A stretch of 64,000 nt of DNA from positions 21,922,827-21,986,826 of the forward strand of contig CM037476.1 in assembly GCA_021014325.1 (NCBI GenBank). The letters are read 5' to 3'. The position numbers and the translations under genes were made by a program. The first letter of the stretch is position 1. Every line of letters begins with the position of its first letter. This DNA is from Plazaster borealis (lineage: Eukaryota > Echinodermata > Asteroidea > Forcipulatida > Labidiasteridae). Below are positions 1 to 11,158 of the stretch, piece by piece. A model generated the notes under the pieces. That model had not been told where the DNA came from and did no database searches. It saw only the letters and a list, made by a program, of their open reading frames with translations.

Positions 1-236
1 CCCATTCCTTTGCGTTTCACACCAGTTCAACAGATCAACTTCGAAAATTCTATTTTTCCAATGTTACCACATGTTTTTTCACTTAATCTTTTGTAACCAG
101 TATAGTTTTACGAAGTACAGAACTAAAAACGAGGAAAGACTCTCATGACTACGAGCAGTGACTCAAACGATAAGAAAACGTGACTCCAAATAATTCAGGT
201 TGACACGTCGAATAAGAGAACAGAATAAAATGTTAA

Positions 237-947
237 TAGACTGTGCAAGCCTCGCGCGTATCGGAACGAGAAAACACGTCAAACGAAGAACAGTGTTTTC
301 TCTGAAATCAAATCTTTGTTTTATATTATATTCAATGATAAAATCTGAACAACAAAAATACTCATTACATGTTTGTTATAAAATCAGTTTTAATTTTTAT
401 AATAAATACACAAATAATGTGTTAATTGTTATTGAAGCAAAATTAAAACTATGGGACAAGGATGCTTACCTGATCTTAACTTTTCAGAAACCACTTACGT
501 GGATTCTCGATGGTCACATGGGTGTAAAATGAACGCTTGACGCAGTTTATAGAGGACGCTGAAGCCTCAACAACCACAGACTGATATGAAAAGGCTTCGC
601 GTTTTAATTACAGCATCTGGCGATTATCATTGCGCATCCAAAACAAGCGTTTACATAAGTTTTGTGATCGGAGGTGAGCACAAAATTCTTAATTTTTTGC
701 AGCAACCGGAAGCTGAGGTCAAGTTTAATTCTCGGGTTTTCTTTGTTATATTGTTGAATTGATTTTACTTTCCTATTTTTTATCACTAAGTATTATATTC
801 CCAAAAACATATATAATGTTCATGGTCATAAACCACGCTAAACTAAAATAATTGACAAACAAAAATCTTGCCCACGTAAATCTCCATATGGTTGGGACCA
901 CAATGGTCCCGGAAGTTCAAATATATGCGCGAGACTTGCACAGTCTA
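237..947. mobile_element. TIR element, copy 1
   Basis: The ends are inverted repeats: TAGACTGTGCAAG at the left, and its near reverse complement CTTGCACAGTCTA at the right. The same element is present in the opposite orientation at 15148-15844, and a decayed left part lies at 49498-49760. Shared internal landmarks include the block around 640-700, which carries a GATCGGAGGTGAGCAC motif. The short ORFs at 200-532 and 604-786 fall on or within the element, show no protein-like composition and are not annotated. It looks like a non-autonomous DNA transposon of about 0.7 kb; a TA target site is possible but not proven. Confidence 0.75.
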
Positions 948-2120
948 TACTCGTCTCTCATCTCAACAAATTTCAACAACAATTAAACTACTACAAATAT
1001 ATAAATACAATGAAAGTAAAGGCATATTTTAACTAAAGATGAAAAGAAAATAAGTTAGATACCGGTATCAACATTAGCCATGGTGCTATAGGGGTGCCCA
1101 TTGAAAGTTAGTTCTGAAGCCGGTAAGGGGGAGGCTCGGCGGCTGGGTCGACGCCTCTGACCGTGGTGGACGGAACCGCATTTACCGCGGACGAGTAGCC
1201 CCCGGGAGTCGGCCGTCCTAGGTGAAATCCTCAGGTCACGGCAGTCAGATCTGGAACCGTCGGTGAATGGGACCAGTCGGTATATGGCACCGATCAACTG
1301 CGAGAAGACAACCTCGGAAGAAACCCTCGATCATGTTTGGCGTGGCTGGAGAGCAACAGCTCACTGCGATATTCAGCACTATATAAGTGGACAATGAGCT
1401 TTGACGCGATTTAGGGCATGTACCCGTATTTAACCAACTATGTAAAATTGTTAACATACTTAACATTCTACAGCTACTACTAACTTTACTCAATGCATGA
1501 ATAGCATAGCATAACTGAGTTTCAAACCGGTGGAGGGCGACAAAAGGTAAGTCATGAACAACACGTAAACCCATTGTAAAGACTGCGCATATAACAATAG
1601 GGCTTACCTTGGTCAATAACGTAACTTGGTTTGCTTTTACAATCTCGTGGCGTTCTGTTTTATCCCACCATTGACTCTAATAAATATTCATGATTGGATT
1701 AGTTACTAATATGGACTCCTATAGCAAGTTATGTTATATATTAAAATAATAGTCAAACTAATGAACTGTTATGGGACTACTTTTGGTTAGTGGTGTAGGG
1801 ATATTATCAATATTAATTAAGGACGGGGTAGTACTTAAACCAGTGCGCGGCCTATGGTCAGCAGTAGCTGTTTGCCTGGCCTGCGATGTTGAAGTCTCAG
1901 TCTCTAGTTGATGTAAGTTATGCTAAGTTTTAATTAGTTATCAAATAAACCAACTGTTTTCTCATACAAAAGAAGTTTCACTGGCCTGTTTAATTTTGAA
2001 GTTATGTGTTTTCGGATCCCGGTGGGCTGTTTAAAGCCATAATAATAGGCCATAGTAACTAGTCTATAGCATTTTGTATTAAATTCAAATCAGTTTTTGT
2101 GTGTATCTTTTATTCTTTGT
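948..2120. other. Intergenic, no gene seen
   Basis: No supported gene. The stretch is AT-rich except for a sharply GC-richer patch at about 1100-1340, which has no convincing reading frame and is discussed as a finding. The minus-strand frame at 1245-1616 lacks domain-like or cysteine-pattern features. Confidence 0.5.
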
Positions 2121-2394
2121 TTAAAGGCACGACTCCCTCTGAAGTAACGTACTTTTTGAGAAAGAGGTAATTTCTCACTAAAATTATAAAAACTTCTTGC
2201 AATAAGTTTTTATTCCTACCTGAAAGCACACAAATTTGTACAACAAGGGTGTTTTTTCTTTCATCATTTTCTTGCAACTTCGATGACCAATTGAGCCCAA
2301 ATTTTTACAGGCTTGTTATTTTAGGCATATGTTGGTATACACCAAGTGAGAACACTGGTCTTTGGCAATTTCCAACCGTGTTCAGTGCCTTTAA
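2121..2394. mobile_element. TTAA-flanked MITE
   Basis: The element starts TTAAAGGCAC and ends GTGCCTTTAA, so it has a 10-bp perfect terminal inverted repeat that includes the TTAA target. The interior (2150-2375) is an inverted copy of 39035-39270, including the AAACTTCTTGCA and 'GAGCCCAAATTTTTACAG' blocks. The 'ACAGG-TTTGT' end of this family is also visible at 63930-64000. TTAA targets point to a piggyBac- or Kolobok-mobilised non-autonomous element. Confidence 0.8.
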
Positions 2395-3097
2395 ATGCCG
2401 GTACTTAGTACTATTTCGCTGCAGCTCATTTGGCGTTTCTGAACAAAAACTGTACCCATTGTTGTGGCCGTGCAATGACATGTGAAGCAAACAAAATAAC
2501 GGATTTAAACGGATACGTTCAAAAAACACGCTTGCATGGCCAAAGCACATAGGCCTATCGAGATACATTCTTAATAACAATTAAAAAGATAAATGGAATA
2601 TTCTCAATCCAAAAGCTTACAGCAGACCTACTATTCAAATGCTTGAGATCAATCCCTTTTTTAAAGAAACATCGACTGAAATTCTTCTAATAATTTGCAT
2701 GAAACTATTTTGGTACCTCTCCCAGTTTGTATTATTAATTAAATTAAAGAAGCACACACGAACTTGCGCAAGTGTTTTAAAGTGTGGACCTGAGAACAAA
2801 AGAGGTCCACATGATGTAGGACTTGCAACACTATGTGGACTTACACATGTCCACACAGTGTTTTTTGTTTACAGTGTTGAAGAATAGGATTTTCCTTAAG
2901 TGTACAGAACAAAGGAACGGTCCACTGAGTGACTGCGACACAGAGCTGTGTGTTTTGACCTGTGTTTCATTGAAAACGTGGCTAGCACATATAATTTGAC
3001 GAATTCTTAACAAGTTGGTTGGACGGTGTGTTTGTAGAAAACTAGTGGATTGGAATTAATGCTCTCTTCCACACACCAAACACGCCTTTAAAGTACG
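2395..3097. other. Spacer downstream of the SRCR gene
   Basis: No gene is visible. A GTCCACA-type motif recurs in both orientations at about 2785-2860, suggesting a small decayed foldback sequence. The right end is taken up by the 3' untranslated region of the minus-strand SRCR gene. Confidence 0.45.
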
Positions 3098-3107
3098 TTT
3101 ATTTATT
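3098..3107 (-). terminator. Overlapping poly(A) signals of the SRCR gene
   Basis: Read on the minus strand, two overlapping AATAAA hexamers (3098-3103 and 3102-3107) lie about 105 bases beyond the TAA stop at 3211-3213. This is a suitable distance for cleavage and polyadenylation, and it supports the exon at 3211 as the terminal exon. Confidence 0.6.
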
Positions 3108-3210
3108 GGCATTTCCAAATTTCGCATAATAATAATCTGCATAATAACATTGAATTATTAACTAATGTGTAGAACAAAATTAAAAATGTTTTAATCATAA
3201 GTAGCATACC

Positions 3211-3542
3211 TTACTGGCATGTCACTGAAGCATCTTTACCATGCCCGCAGTTTTCTGCACACCAGCCTGAAAAGTCGCAATCTCCAAGACGTTCCTCTTT
3301 TCCAGCGCAATGGACGTTATTCATGAATACCTTTCCAGATCCCTGACCGAAGTGAGCACCCTGCCAGGCCGCAGTTGCTGCAGGATAGCGGAGTTGTCTA
3401 CACACGACGTTGGCGTCCTTGATATCCCAGCTGTCGTCACAAACAGTCCCCCACTGACCATCGTGGAATATCTCAACCCTACCTTCAGACCCGACACTCC
3501 CATCAAACAGTCGCACATCACCTTCATCCGTGCATGTAGATA
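3211..3542 (-). CDS. SRCR exon 1 of array (terminal exon with stop)
   Basis: This exon encodes one complete SRCR domain, an extracellular ligand-binding fold. The domain runs from DVRLFDGSVGSEGRVEI through GTVCDDSWD and VVCRQLRY to GDCDFSGWC and ends SVTCQ-stop. The acceptor is CCTGCTTCAG ending at 3543, and the exon begins in phase 1. Unlike its seven paralogues it does not reach a TACCCCTG/GTAGGT donor: TAA follows the last cysteine codon plus one Gln. Conserved RQLGYP has become RQLRYPAA. An ATG at 3586-3588 extends the frame upstream, but paralogous copies have stops there, so I treat that stretch as intron. This is the 3' end of a minus-strand gene whose secreted or membrane status depends on 5' exons. 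Confidence 0.8.
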
Positions 3543-4473
3543 CTGAAGCAGGAATAGTGAACAATAAGTAAGTGATCCGACGCAACATTATTTCTATTTA
3601 TCCATTTTATGAGTAATACTGCAAGAGTATGGCGTCCTTTTTTCTTCTATGGTTCCCATATTTTTCCACCTGAAATAGGGTATGTCTGTCGAAACGAAAT
3701 ACTAACAAGAATACTTTTATTATTGCTGCTTTAACTAATAAAAGGATATGAAAATTGTAGGCCCCTAGCCCTTCTGTATCTTGTATTTCTATCATGTTTT
3801 AATTGACAACCAAGATTTTGTTTCGTTGCTATTTAACTTGTTTTTTGTAAGTTATTTTGTTATTTGATTGCGTTCGAGAAGCCCCGACTTTACCCAGGTC
3901 AGCCCTCGAACAACATGGGGCGACCCTGGGACAATTCGGGGAAGCTACTCTATTTATTTGTATTGGCTTTTCAAACAAGAACTTTCGGAAAGGTGTTTGT
4001 TTTGTGTGTTTTCTCTTGTTTTTCTTCGTTTTACTTCTTCTTTCCCTTCTTTTTATTCAAATTAATCAAATCCTTGGCCCCAATATTTGGTGGGGAAATC
4101 GTCTTCTAAGTGGGAAAACTAAAAAATACAATTACTCCCGAAATGGGATAAACCAATGACTCTAGCGCTCCAACGGAGACCCCAACAATAAAATATCAGG
4201 TCACGTTATTGATCAAGTCAAAATAAACAAGTTTACAAAATTGAACAGCATTGGAATAGGAAAAATTACAATTCTGTTGACCAAAATTTGAGAGGAAAAA
4301 TGCCTTTTTACGGTAATTTTTAAAGCTTTTGTTTTACGTCATTGTGTAGTACTTGGTGAAATAAACATTTGTGGCAAGTTTCATAACAATCGCTTGAGGA
4401 CGTTGGAGAATACGGAGGGGAGGCACTATGTTCTCCCGGTCTCCTGGTCCAGAACAAACAGTGAAACACCTAC

Positions 4474-4809
4474 CAGGGGTACATGTCACCGAGGAGGCAT
4501 CTTCACTATGTTTGCAGTCGTGCGAACCCCAGCCTGGAAAGGCGCAATCTCCAAGACGTCTCTCGTTCCCATCGCAATCGACTTCATCCATGAATATCTT
4601 TCCAGATCCCGGACTGAAGTGAGCAATCTGCCAGGCCGTAGTTGCTGGAGGATAGCCGAGTTGTCTACACACGACGTTGGCGTCTTTGATATCCCAACTG
4701 TCATCACAAACAGTCCCCCACTGACCGTCGTGGAATATCTCAACCCTACCTTCAGAAAACACGGTGCCATCAACAAGTCGCACATCACCTTCATCCCATT
4801 CTGTAGATA
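4474..4809 (-). CDS. SRCR exon 2 of array
   Basis: A complete SRCR domain of 112 codons, phase 1 at both ends (acceptor TGCTACAG, donor CCTG/GTAGGTG). It contains [44 protein letters not shown] and a C-terminal SSVTC. Two cysteines kept by most siblings are missing together: the N-terminal STC is STE, and GWC is GWG in GWGSHDC. The six group-A core cysteines remain. The length is a multiple of three, so inclusion or skipping preserves the frame of the tandem gene. It is intact and the most divergent of the array. Confidence 0.85.
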
Positions 4810-5603
4810 CTGTAGCAGAAATAGTGAACAATTATTAAGTGATCCGACGCAACATGTTTTCTATTGATTCATTTCATTAGCGATTACGGGAAGAGTATGG
4901 CGTCCTTTTTTCAACTATGTTTCCCCTTTTTCCCCCCAATTGAAATAGGATATGTCTGTCGAAAAGAAATACTAACAAGAAGTTATTTTGTTACTGATTG
5001 CGTACGAGAAGCCCCGACGTTACCCAGTTCAGGTGCTACTCGAACAACATGGGGCGACCCAGGGCTGATTCGGGGAAGCTACTCCAATTATTTGTATTGG
5101 CTTTTCCAAAAAGAACTTTCGGAAAGTTTTTTTTTTTCTACTTCGTTTTACTTTCTTCTTTCCCTTCTTTTTATTCAAGTTTGTTCAAACTCTTCGCCCC
5201 AATAGTTGGCGGGAATATTGTCTTTTAAGTGGCGAACTAAAAAATACATTTCCACAAAAATGGGATAAACCAATGATTAAAGCGCCCCCAACGGAGAATC
5301 CCAAAAAATATAATGTCACGTTATTTATCAAGTCAAAACAAAAAAGTTTACAAAACTTAACAGCATTGGGAAAAAAATACGGCTGTCTAGAGAAAATTAC
5401 AATTCCTTTGACCAAAAATTTGACGGGAGAATGTATTTTAATGTTAATTTCTTAAAATTTTGTTTTACGTCATCATGTAGAACTTGGTGAAATAACATTT
5501 GTGGCAAGTTTCACAACAATCGCTTGAGAACATTGGAAAATACGGAGGTGAGGCACCATGTTCCCCCGGTCCCCAAGTCCAAAACAAACATTGAAAAACC
5601 TAC

Positions 5604-5945
5604 CAGGGCTACTAAGCCCACATGTCACCGAAGCATCTTCACTATGCTCGCAGTTTTCGGTGCACCAGCCTGAAAAAGCGCAATCTCCAAGACGTTCCTC
5701 GTTTCCGTTACAATCGACGTCATCCATGAATATCTTTCCAAATCCCTGACCGAACTGAGCCTTCTGCCAGGCCGTAGTTGCGGGAGGATAGCCGAGTTGT
5801 CTACACACGACGTCGGCGTCGGCGATATCCCAACCGTCGTCACAAACAGTCCCCCATTGACCATCGTGGAATATCTCAACCCTACCTTCAGAAAACAAGA
5901 TGCCACCAACAAGTCGCACATCACCTTCATCTGTGCATGTAGATA
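5604..5945 (-). CDS. SRCR exon 3 of array
   Basis: A full SRCR domain of 114 codons, phase 1-1. It has all core cysteines plus the extra STC/GWC pair (STCTDEGD at the start, [18 protein letters not shown] at the end). The C-terminal linker is longer than in its siblings (CGLSSPG instead of CTPG) because of a 9-base insertion immediately before the donor. The domain core carries the substitutions IADADVVC and AQFGQGFGK. It lies directly downstream, in transcription order, of the LINE-damaged exon 4, so its acceptor would be joined to exon 5 if exon 4 is skipped. Confidence 0.85.
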
Positions 5946-6210
5946 CTGAAGCAGGAATAGTGAAAAACTAATGAGTGGTCTGACGCAACATTATTTCTAA
6001 TTATCCCTTTTTATTAGTAATACTGCAAGAGTCTGGCGTCCCTTTTTCTTCTATGGTTCCTATATTTTCCCAATTGATAGGGTATGTCTGTCGAAACGAA
6101 ATACCAACAAGAAGAAAAATCCCATTGCTGATATACCGGTATTTAATAAAAGGATATGGAAATGTTAGGCTCCTTCTGTATGTTGTACTTTTATCATGTT
6201 TTAAACGACA

Positions 6211-8354
6211 ATAATAATAGGTGATTCTTATAGAGCGCATTTCATTACTGAAAAAAACCTCAATGCGCTTTACAGTTTACAAAATAAACAAAACAGATTA
6301 TAATCTACAGATTAAACAGATGTGTTTTCAGTTTAACCTTAAATGTATCAAAATTTGTTTCATCCCTCAAATGCTGTGGCAGTGAGTTCCATAAGTCCGG
6401 AGCTATTTTCTGGAAAGCCCTTCCTCCATATGATTTAGTATTGGAATAAACTGGGACCAGTAAGTTCTTTGATTGTGAGCGGAGAGTGATTTTGGGGTTG
6501 TATGGTTGGATCAATACTTTGAGGTATTCAGGTGCTGATCCATACAGGCATTGAAAGACAATCACAAGTACTTTGAATTTAATTCTACATTTAATAGGCA
6601 ACCAGTGGAGGTCTTGTAACAGCGGTGATACGTGTTCAAACTTTCCCTTCTTCGTCACAAGTCTTGCAGCTGAGTTTTGTATTCTTTGCAGCTTTGACAG
6701 GTCCTTGTCTGGAAGACCGTAGAATAAGCTGTTGCAATTGTCCAGAAGTGATGACACAAATGCATGCACAAGAATTTCAGTTGTAGACTTATTGAGGTAG
6801 GGTCTGATCTTGCCGATTCTGAGCGCTAGAGTGGCATTTCTGCAGATCTTGTTGATGTGATTTCGCATGGTGAGATGCTTATCAAAGGTGAACCCTAAGT
6901 CCTTCACCGAGTCAGATGGTGATACTTGTTCACTGCTCGCACTTGAGATTGGTGGGAGTACTTGGCAATGTCTGAATTTAGAGGAGACGTGAAGAACTTC
7001 CGTCTTGCTGTCATTTAGGACAAGGTTGTTGCTCATCATCCAGCACTGCACGTCTTGCAAGCAGGTTTCGAGCCTTTCAATTACTTGATCTCTGTCGGAA
7101 GATTTCATAGAGATGTACAGTTGTGTATCATCAGCAAACATCATTGTTGAGAAACCATGCGACTCGATGATCTCCTGTACTGGTGATGTATAACAGATGA
7201 AAAGGACAGGACCGACAACCGACCCTTGAGGCACTCCCCACTGAAGATAACTAGGGTCCGAAGCAGTATCCTCAATGTGAACTCTCTGTTCTCTCCTTGA
7301 CAGATAGGATGAAAACCAGTCCAGAGCAACTCCAGTTACCCCAAACCTGGTCCTGAGTCTTGCGAGGAGGATGGAGTGGTCGATGGTGTCGAAGGCCGCA
7401 GTCATGTCCAAAAGAATTAATATCGCTTCATTGCCATTATCAAGAGACATGAGGAGGTCGTTGTTCACTTTGAGCAATGAAGTGTCAACACTATGATTTC
7501 TTCGGTACGCTGACTGCGACGTAGGAAGAAGATTGTTCTCAGCAAGATATCTCATGAATTGACCACTGACGACTCTTTCGATGAGTTTTCCTAGGAGTGG
7601 AAGGTTTGAGATTGGGCGATAGTTTTTAAGGTCTTCTGGATCTTGCTTTGACTTTTTCAGCGTAGGTAAGACCATTGCTGACTTTAGTGAATCGAGAAAG
7701 GTTCAAGTTCCTAAGGACTAATTTGTGATGTCAGTGATTGCAGGAAGAAGAGTGTTCATACATTCAGTAAAAACATTTGCAGGCACAGGGTCCAACACAC
7801 AGGTTTTGATTTTCTTCGATTTAATCATAGAGCCAACATCAGCCTCTGAGACAGGATGAAATGTCTCAAGTCTACAGCGATGAACACTGGTTGAAGACTC
7901 GTCAGAGGAATCCCGTGTGTTGACACCAGTGACAGCAAGCGATGTTCGAAGTCTGGATATTTTTTCTTCAAAGAAATGAGCAAATTGATCAGCAAGCCCT
8001 TTCTTTGAGTGGAAAGATGGTAACTGTTGGTCACTACGTTCTACTGTCAGCTTTTCAACGAACCTGAAAAGTTTCTTTGAACTACTGTGTGAAACCAGTT
8101 CGCGATGGTGAATTGTCTTAGCTTGTTTCACCGCTGAGTGATATTCGGAGAGATTCTCTTTCATTATCTGCTTATCAACTGTAAGTTTGGTCTTTCTCCA
8201 TTTCCGCTCCTTTGCTCGTAATCTTTGTTTTCGAGTTCTTAGCGATTCATCGTACCAGGGCGCATGAGGATGTAGTTGAACTTCCTTCTGTATAACCGGT
8301 TTATGATCGTCTAAGACGGTTGTGAGCGTAGAGTTGTACAGATGAACCTTCAGT
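6211..8354 (-). mobile_element. 5'-truncated CR1/L2-like LINE inside SRCR exon 4
   Basis: The element reads on the minus strand and ends near 6211 with the 3' tail usual for CR1/L2-type LINEs: GCGCTCTATAAGAATCACC followed by TATTATTATTG. Its 5' end is abrupt at 8354, immediately after the SRCR codons for GSGK. This is the 5' truncation typical of target-primed reverse transcription. No target duplication is seen. Compared with intact units, about 0.8 kb of intron and exon sequence is missing between the two junctions. Confidence 0.9.
6305..8354 (-). pseudogene. LINE ORF2 fragment: linker and reverse transcriptase
   Basis: One reading frame runs from the truncated 5' end to 6305 and is broken only by two in-frame stops near 7718 and 7703. 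The first part (8354-7718) is the region between endonuclease and RT, with HAPWYDESLRTRKQRLR and VLDPVPANVF motifs. The second part (7675-6305, 456 codons) is the RT: NYRPISNLPLLGK, LDMTAAFDTIDH, GVPQGSVVGPVLF, and the catalytic FADD at 7127-7138. It is followed by the thumb region (DLGFTFDKHL, LHWLPIKCRIKFK) and LKTHLFNL at the end. No endonuclease domain remains. The few stops suggest a fairly recent insertion. CR1/L2 assignment is from motif style, not a search. Confidence 0.9.
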
Positions 8355-8566
8355 CTTTCCAGATCCCTGGCCGAAGTGAGCATCCTGCCAGGCCGTAGTT
8401 GCTGGAAAGTAGCCGAGTTGTCTACACACGACGTTGGCGTCGTTGATATCCCAACTGTCGTCACAAACAGTCCCCCATTGACCATCGTGGAATATCTCAA
8501 CCCTACCTTCAGAAAACACGATGCCACCAACAAGTCGCACATCACCTTCATCCGTGCATGTAGATA
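8355..8566 (-). pseudogene. SRCR exon 4, truncated by LINE
   Basis: The acceptor (TGGCTTCAG) and the N-terminal two-thirds of an SRCR domain are intact, from STCTDEGD through [10 protein letters not shown] to HFGQGSGK at 8355. The sequence then enters LINE DNA. The four C-terminal cysteines and the GTAGGT donor are gone, so the exon cannot be spliced normally. If used, it would add a short LINE-derived tail and run to a LINE stop. It looks closest to exons 5-7, which share the GYFP variant or the INDANVVC block. Confidence 0.85.
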
Positions 8567-9510
8567 CTGAAGCCAGAATAGTGAAAAACTAGTGAGCAGT
8601 CCAACGCAACATTATTTCTAATTATCCATTTTATGAGTAATACTGCAAGAGTATGGCGTCCCCTTTTCTTCTATGGTTCCCATTATTTTCCAATTGAAAT
8701 AGGGTAAGTCTGTCGAAACGAAATACTAACAAGAAGAACAATCCTATTGCTGCTATATCTAATATGAAAATTTTAGGCCCCTCGCCCTTCTGTATGTTGT
8801 ATTTTTATCAAGTTTTAATTGACAACCAAGATTTTGTTTCGTTGCTATTTAACTTATTGTTCAAAGCTATTTTGTTATTTGATTGCGTTCGAGAAGCCCC
8901 GACGTTACCCAGGTCAGGTGCTACTCGAACAACATGGGGCGACCCTGGGCTGACTCAGGGAAGCTACTCCATTTTTATTGATGGCTTTTCCAAAAAGAAC
9001 TTTCGGGAAGGTGTTTGTAGGTTTTGTTTGTTCTTGTTTTTCATCGTTTTACTTCTTTTTTCCCTCCTTTTTATTCAAATTAATCAGACCCTTGGTCCCA
9101 ATAATTGGTGGGAATATCGTCTTCTAAGTGGGAAAACTAAAAAATACATTTACCCCCAAAACGGGATAAACGAATAATTTTAGCGCCCCAAACGGAGACC
9201 CCAAAAAATTAAATATAGGGTCACGTTATTGATCAAGTCAAAATTAACAAGTTTACAAAACTTTACAGCATTGGGATAAAATACGGATGTTAAGGAAACA
9301 TTACAATTCTGTTGAACAAAATTGGGTGAAAATATGCCTTTTTATGGTAATATTGTTAAAAGCTTTGTTTTACGTCATCTTGTAGAACTTGTTGACAATA
9401 AACATTTGTGGCAAGTTCCATATCGACCATTGGAGAACATTGGAGGATACGGAGGGGAGGCACTATGTTCTCCCGGTCCCCAAGTCCAAAACAAACAGTG
9501 AAACACCTAC

Positions 9511-9843
9511 CAGGGGTACATGTCACCGAAGCATCGTCACCATGCCCGCAGTTTTTGGTACACCAGCCCGAAAAGTCGCAATCTCCAAGACGTCCCTCGT
9601 TTCCGTTACAATCGAGGTTATCCATGAATACCTTTCCAGATCCCTGACCGAAGTGAGCATTCTGCCAGGCCGTAGTTGCTGGAAAGTAGCCGAGTTGTCC
9701 ACACACGACGTTGGAGTCGTTGATATCCCAACTGTCGTCACAAACAGTCCCCCATTGACCATCGTGGAATATCTCAACCCTACCTTCAGAAAACACGGTG
9801 CCATCAACAAGTCGCACATCACCTTCATCTGTGCATGTAGATA
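9511..9843 (-). CDS. SRCR exon 5 of array
   Basis: A complete 111-codon SRCR domain with phase 1-1 boundaries and the standard acceptor and CCTG/GTAGGTG donor. It has the six group-A-type cysteines and the STC/GWC extra pair. Differences from its neighbours are DSNVVCGQLGYFP (Gly replaces the usual Arg after the second core cysteine) and FMDNLDCNGNEGRLGDC. The FMDNLDC and TKNCGHGDD blocks are shared with exon 7, suggesting a shared ancestor or gene conversion between units two apart. The frame is open through the intron on both sides for a short way, but the splice sites are consistent across the array. Confidence 0.87.
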
Positions 9844-10825
9844 CTGAAGCAGGAATAGTGAAAAACCAATGAGTGGTCTGACGCAACATTATTTATATTT
9901 ATCCATTTTATTAGTAATACTGCAAGAGTCTGGCGTCCCTTTTCTTCTATGGTTCCTATATTTTCCCAATTGATAGGGTATGTCTGTCGAAACGAAATAC
10001 TAACAAGAAGAAAAATCCCATTGCTGATATACCGGTATTTAATAAAAGGATATGGAAATGTTAGGCTCCTTCTGTATGTTGTACTTTTATCATGTTTTAA
10101 ATGACAACCAAGATGTTGTACTTTTATCATGTTTTAAATGACAACCAAGATTTGGTTTCGTTGCTATTTAACTTATTGTTTAAAGTTATTTTGTTATTTG
10201 ATTGCGTTCGAGAAGCCCCGACGTTACCCAGGTCAGGTGCTACTCAAACAACATGGGGCGACCCTGGGCTGACTCGGGGAATCTACTCCGTTGTTATTGA
10301 TGGCTTTTCCAAAAAGAACTTTTGGAAAGGTGTTTGTAGGTTTTGTTTTTTCTTGTTCTTCTTTGTTTTACTTCTTCTTTCCCTTCTTTTTAAGTTCTTC
10401 AAACCCTGGGCCCAACTGGTTGGCGGGAATGTCGTCCTTTTAAGTGGAAAAACTAAAAAATACATTTCCCCCCCCCAAATGGGATAAACCAATGATTCTA
10501 GCGCCCCCAACGCAGACCTCAAAAATAAAATATAATGTCACGTTATTGATCAAGTCTAAATAAACAAGTTTACAAAACTATACAGCATTGGGACAAAAAC
10601 TGATGTTTAGGGAAAATTACAATTCTTTTGACCATACATTTGAGGAAATAACCTTTTATGGTAATTTGTAAAAAAAAATGTTTTACGTCATCATGTAGAA
10701 CTTGGGAAAATAAAAAAATGTGGCAAGTTTGATAACAATCGCTTGAGAACATTGGAAAATACAGAACACTGGAAAATACTATGCTCCCCGGTCCCGAAGT
10801 CCAGAACAAACATTGAAACACCTAC

Positions 10826-11158
10826 CAGGGGTACATGTCACCGAAGCATCGTCACCATGCCCGCAGTTTTCGGTGCACCAGCCTGAAAAGTCGCAATCTC
10901 CAAGACGTCCCTCGTTTCCGTTACAATCGACGTCATCCATGAATACCTTTCCAGATCCCGGACCGAAGTGAGCATTCTGCCAGGCCGTAGTTGCTGGAAA
11001 GTAGCCGAGTTGTCTACACACGACGTTGGCGTCGTTGATATCCCAGCCGTCGTCACAAACAGTCCCCCATTGAACATCGTGGAGTATCTCAACCCTACCT
11101 TCAGAAAACACGTTGCCATCAACAAGTCGCACATCACCTTCATCTGTACATGTAGATA
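10826..11158 (-). CDS. SRCR exon 6 of array
   Basis: A complete 111-codon SRCR domain with phase 1-1 splice sites. It contains [17 protein letters not shown], then [16 protein letters not shown] (Val replaces the otherwise invariant Gly of HDGQW), [27 protein letters not shown] and SGWCTENCGHGDDASVTC. All eight cysteines are present. The downstream intron is shorter in its C-rich part than in sibling units and carries a small AACATTGGAAAATAC duplication. No disruptive change is seen. Confidence 0.87.

Noticed and set aside
1245..1616. 123-codon minus-strand ORF
   Set aside because: Cysteines and hydrophobics are present, but no recognisable pattern, and it spans the junction between the GC-rich patch and AT-rich DNA.
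3543..3588. Signal-peptide-like start (MLRRITYLLFTIPASVS) directly in front of the terminal SRCR exon
   Set aside because: The same text is pyrimidine-rich acceptor sequence in every unit, and paralogous copies carry in-frame stops there. It is more likely intron than a leader, although a single-exon secreted SRCR protein cannot be fully excluded.
3857..4159. Hydrophobic plus-strand ORFs in each SRCR intron (also 8764-9177, 10101-10487, 12680-12946)
   Set aside because: They arise from a pyrimidine-rich intron block (TTTTCTTCG repeats) giving Phe/Leu/Ser codons. They are not membrane protein genes.
9389..9847. Long plus-strand frame (152 codons) repeated opposite SRCR exons 5 and 7
   Set aside because: It is the antisense shadow of a conserved duplicated exon. 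It recurs because the exons recur and has no domain features.
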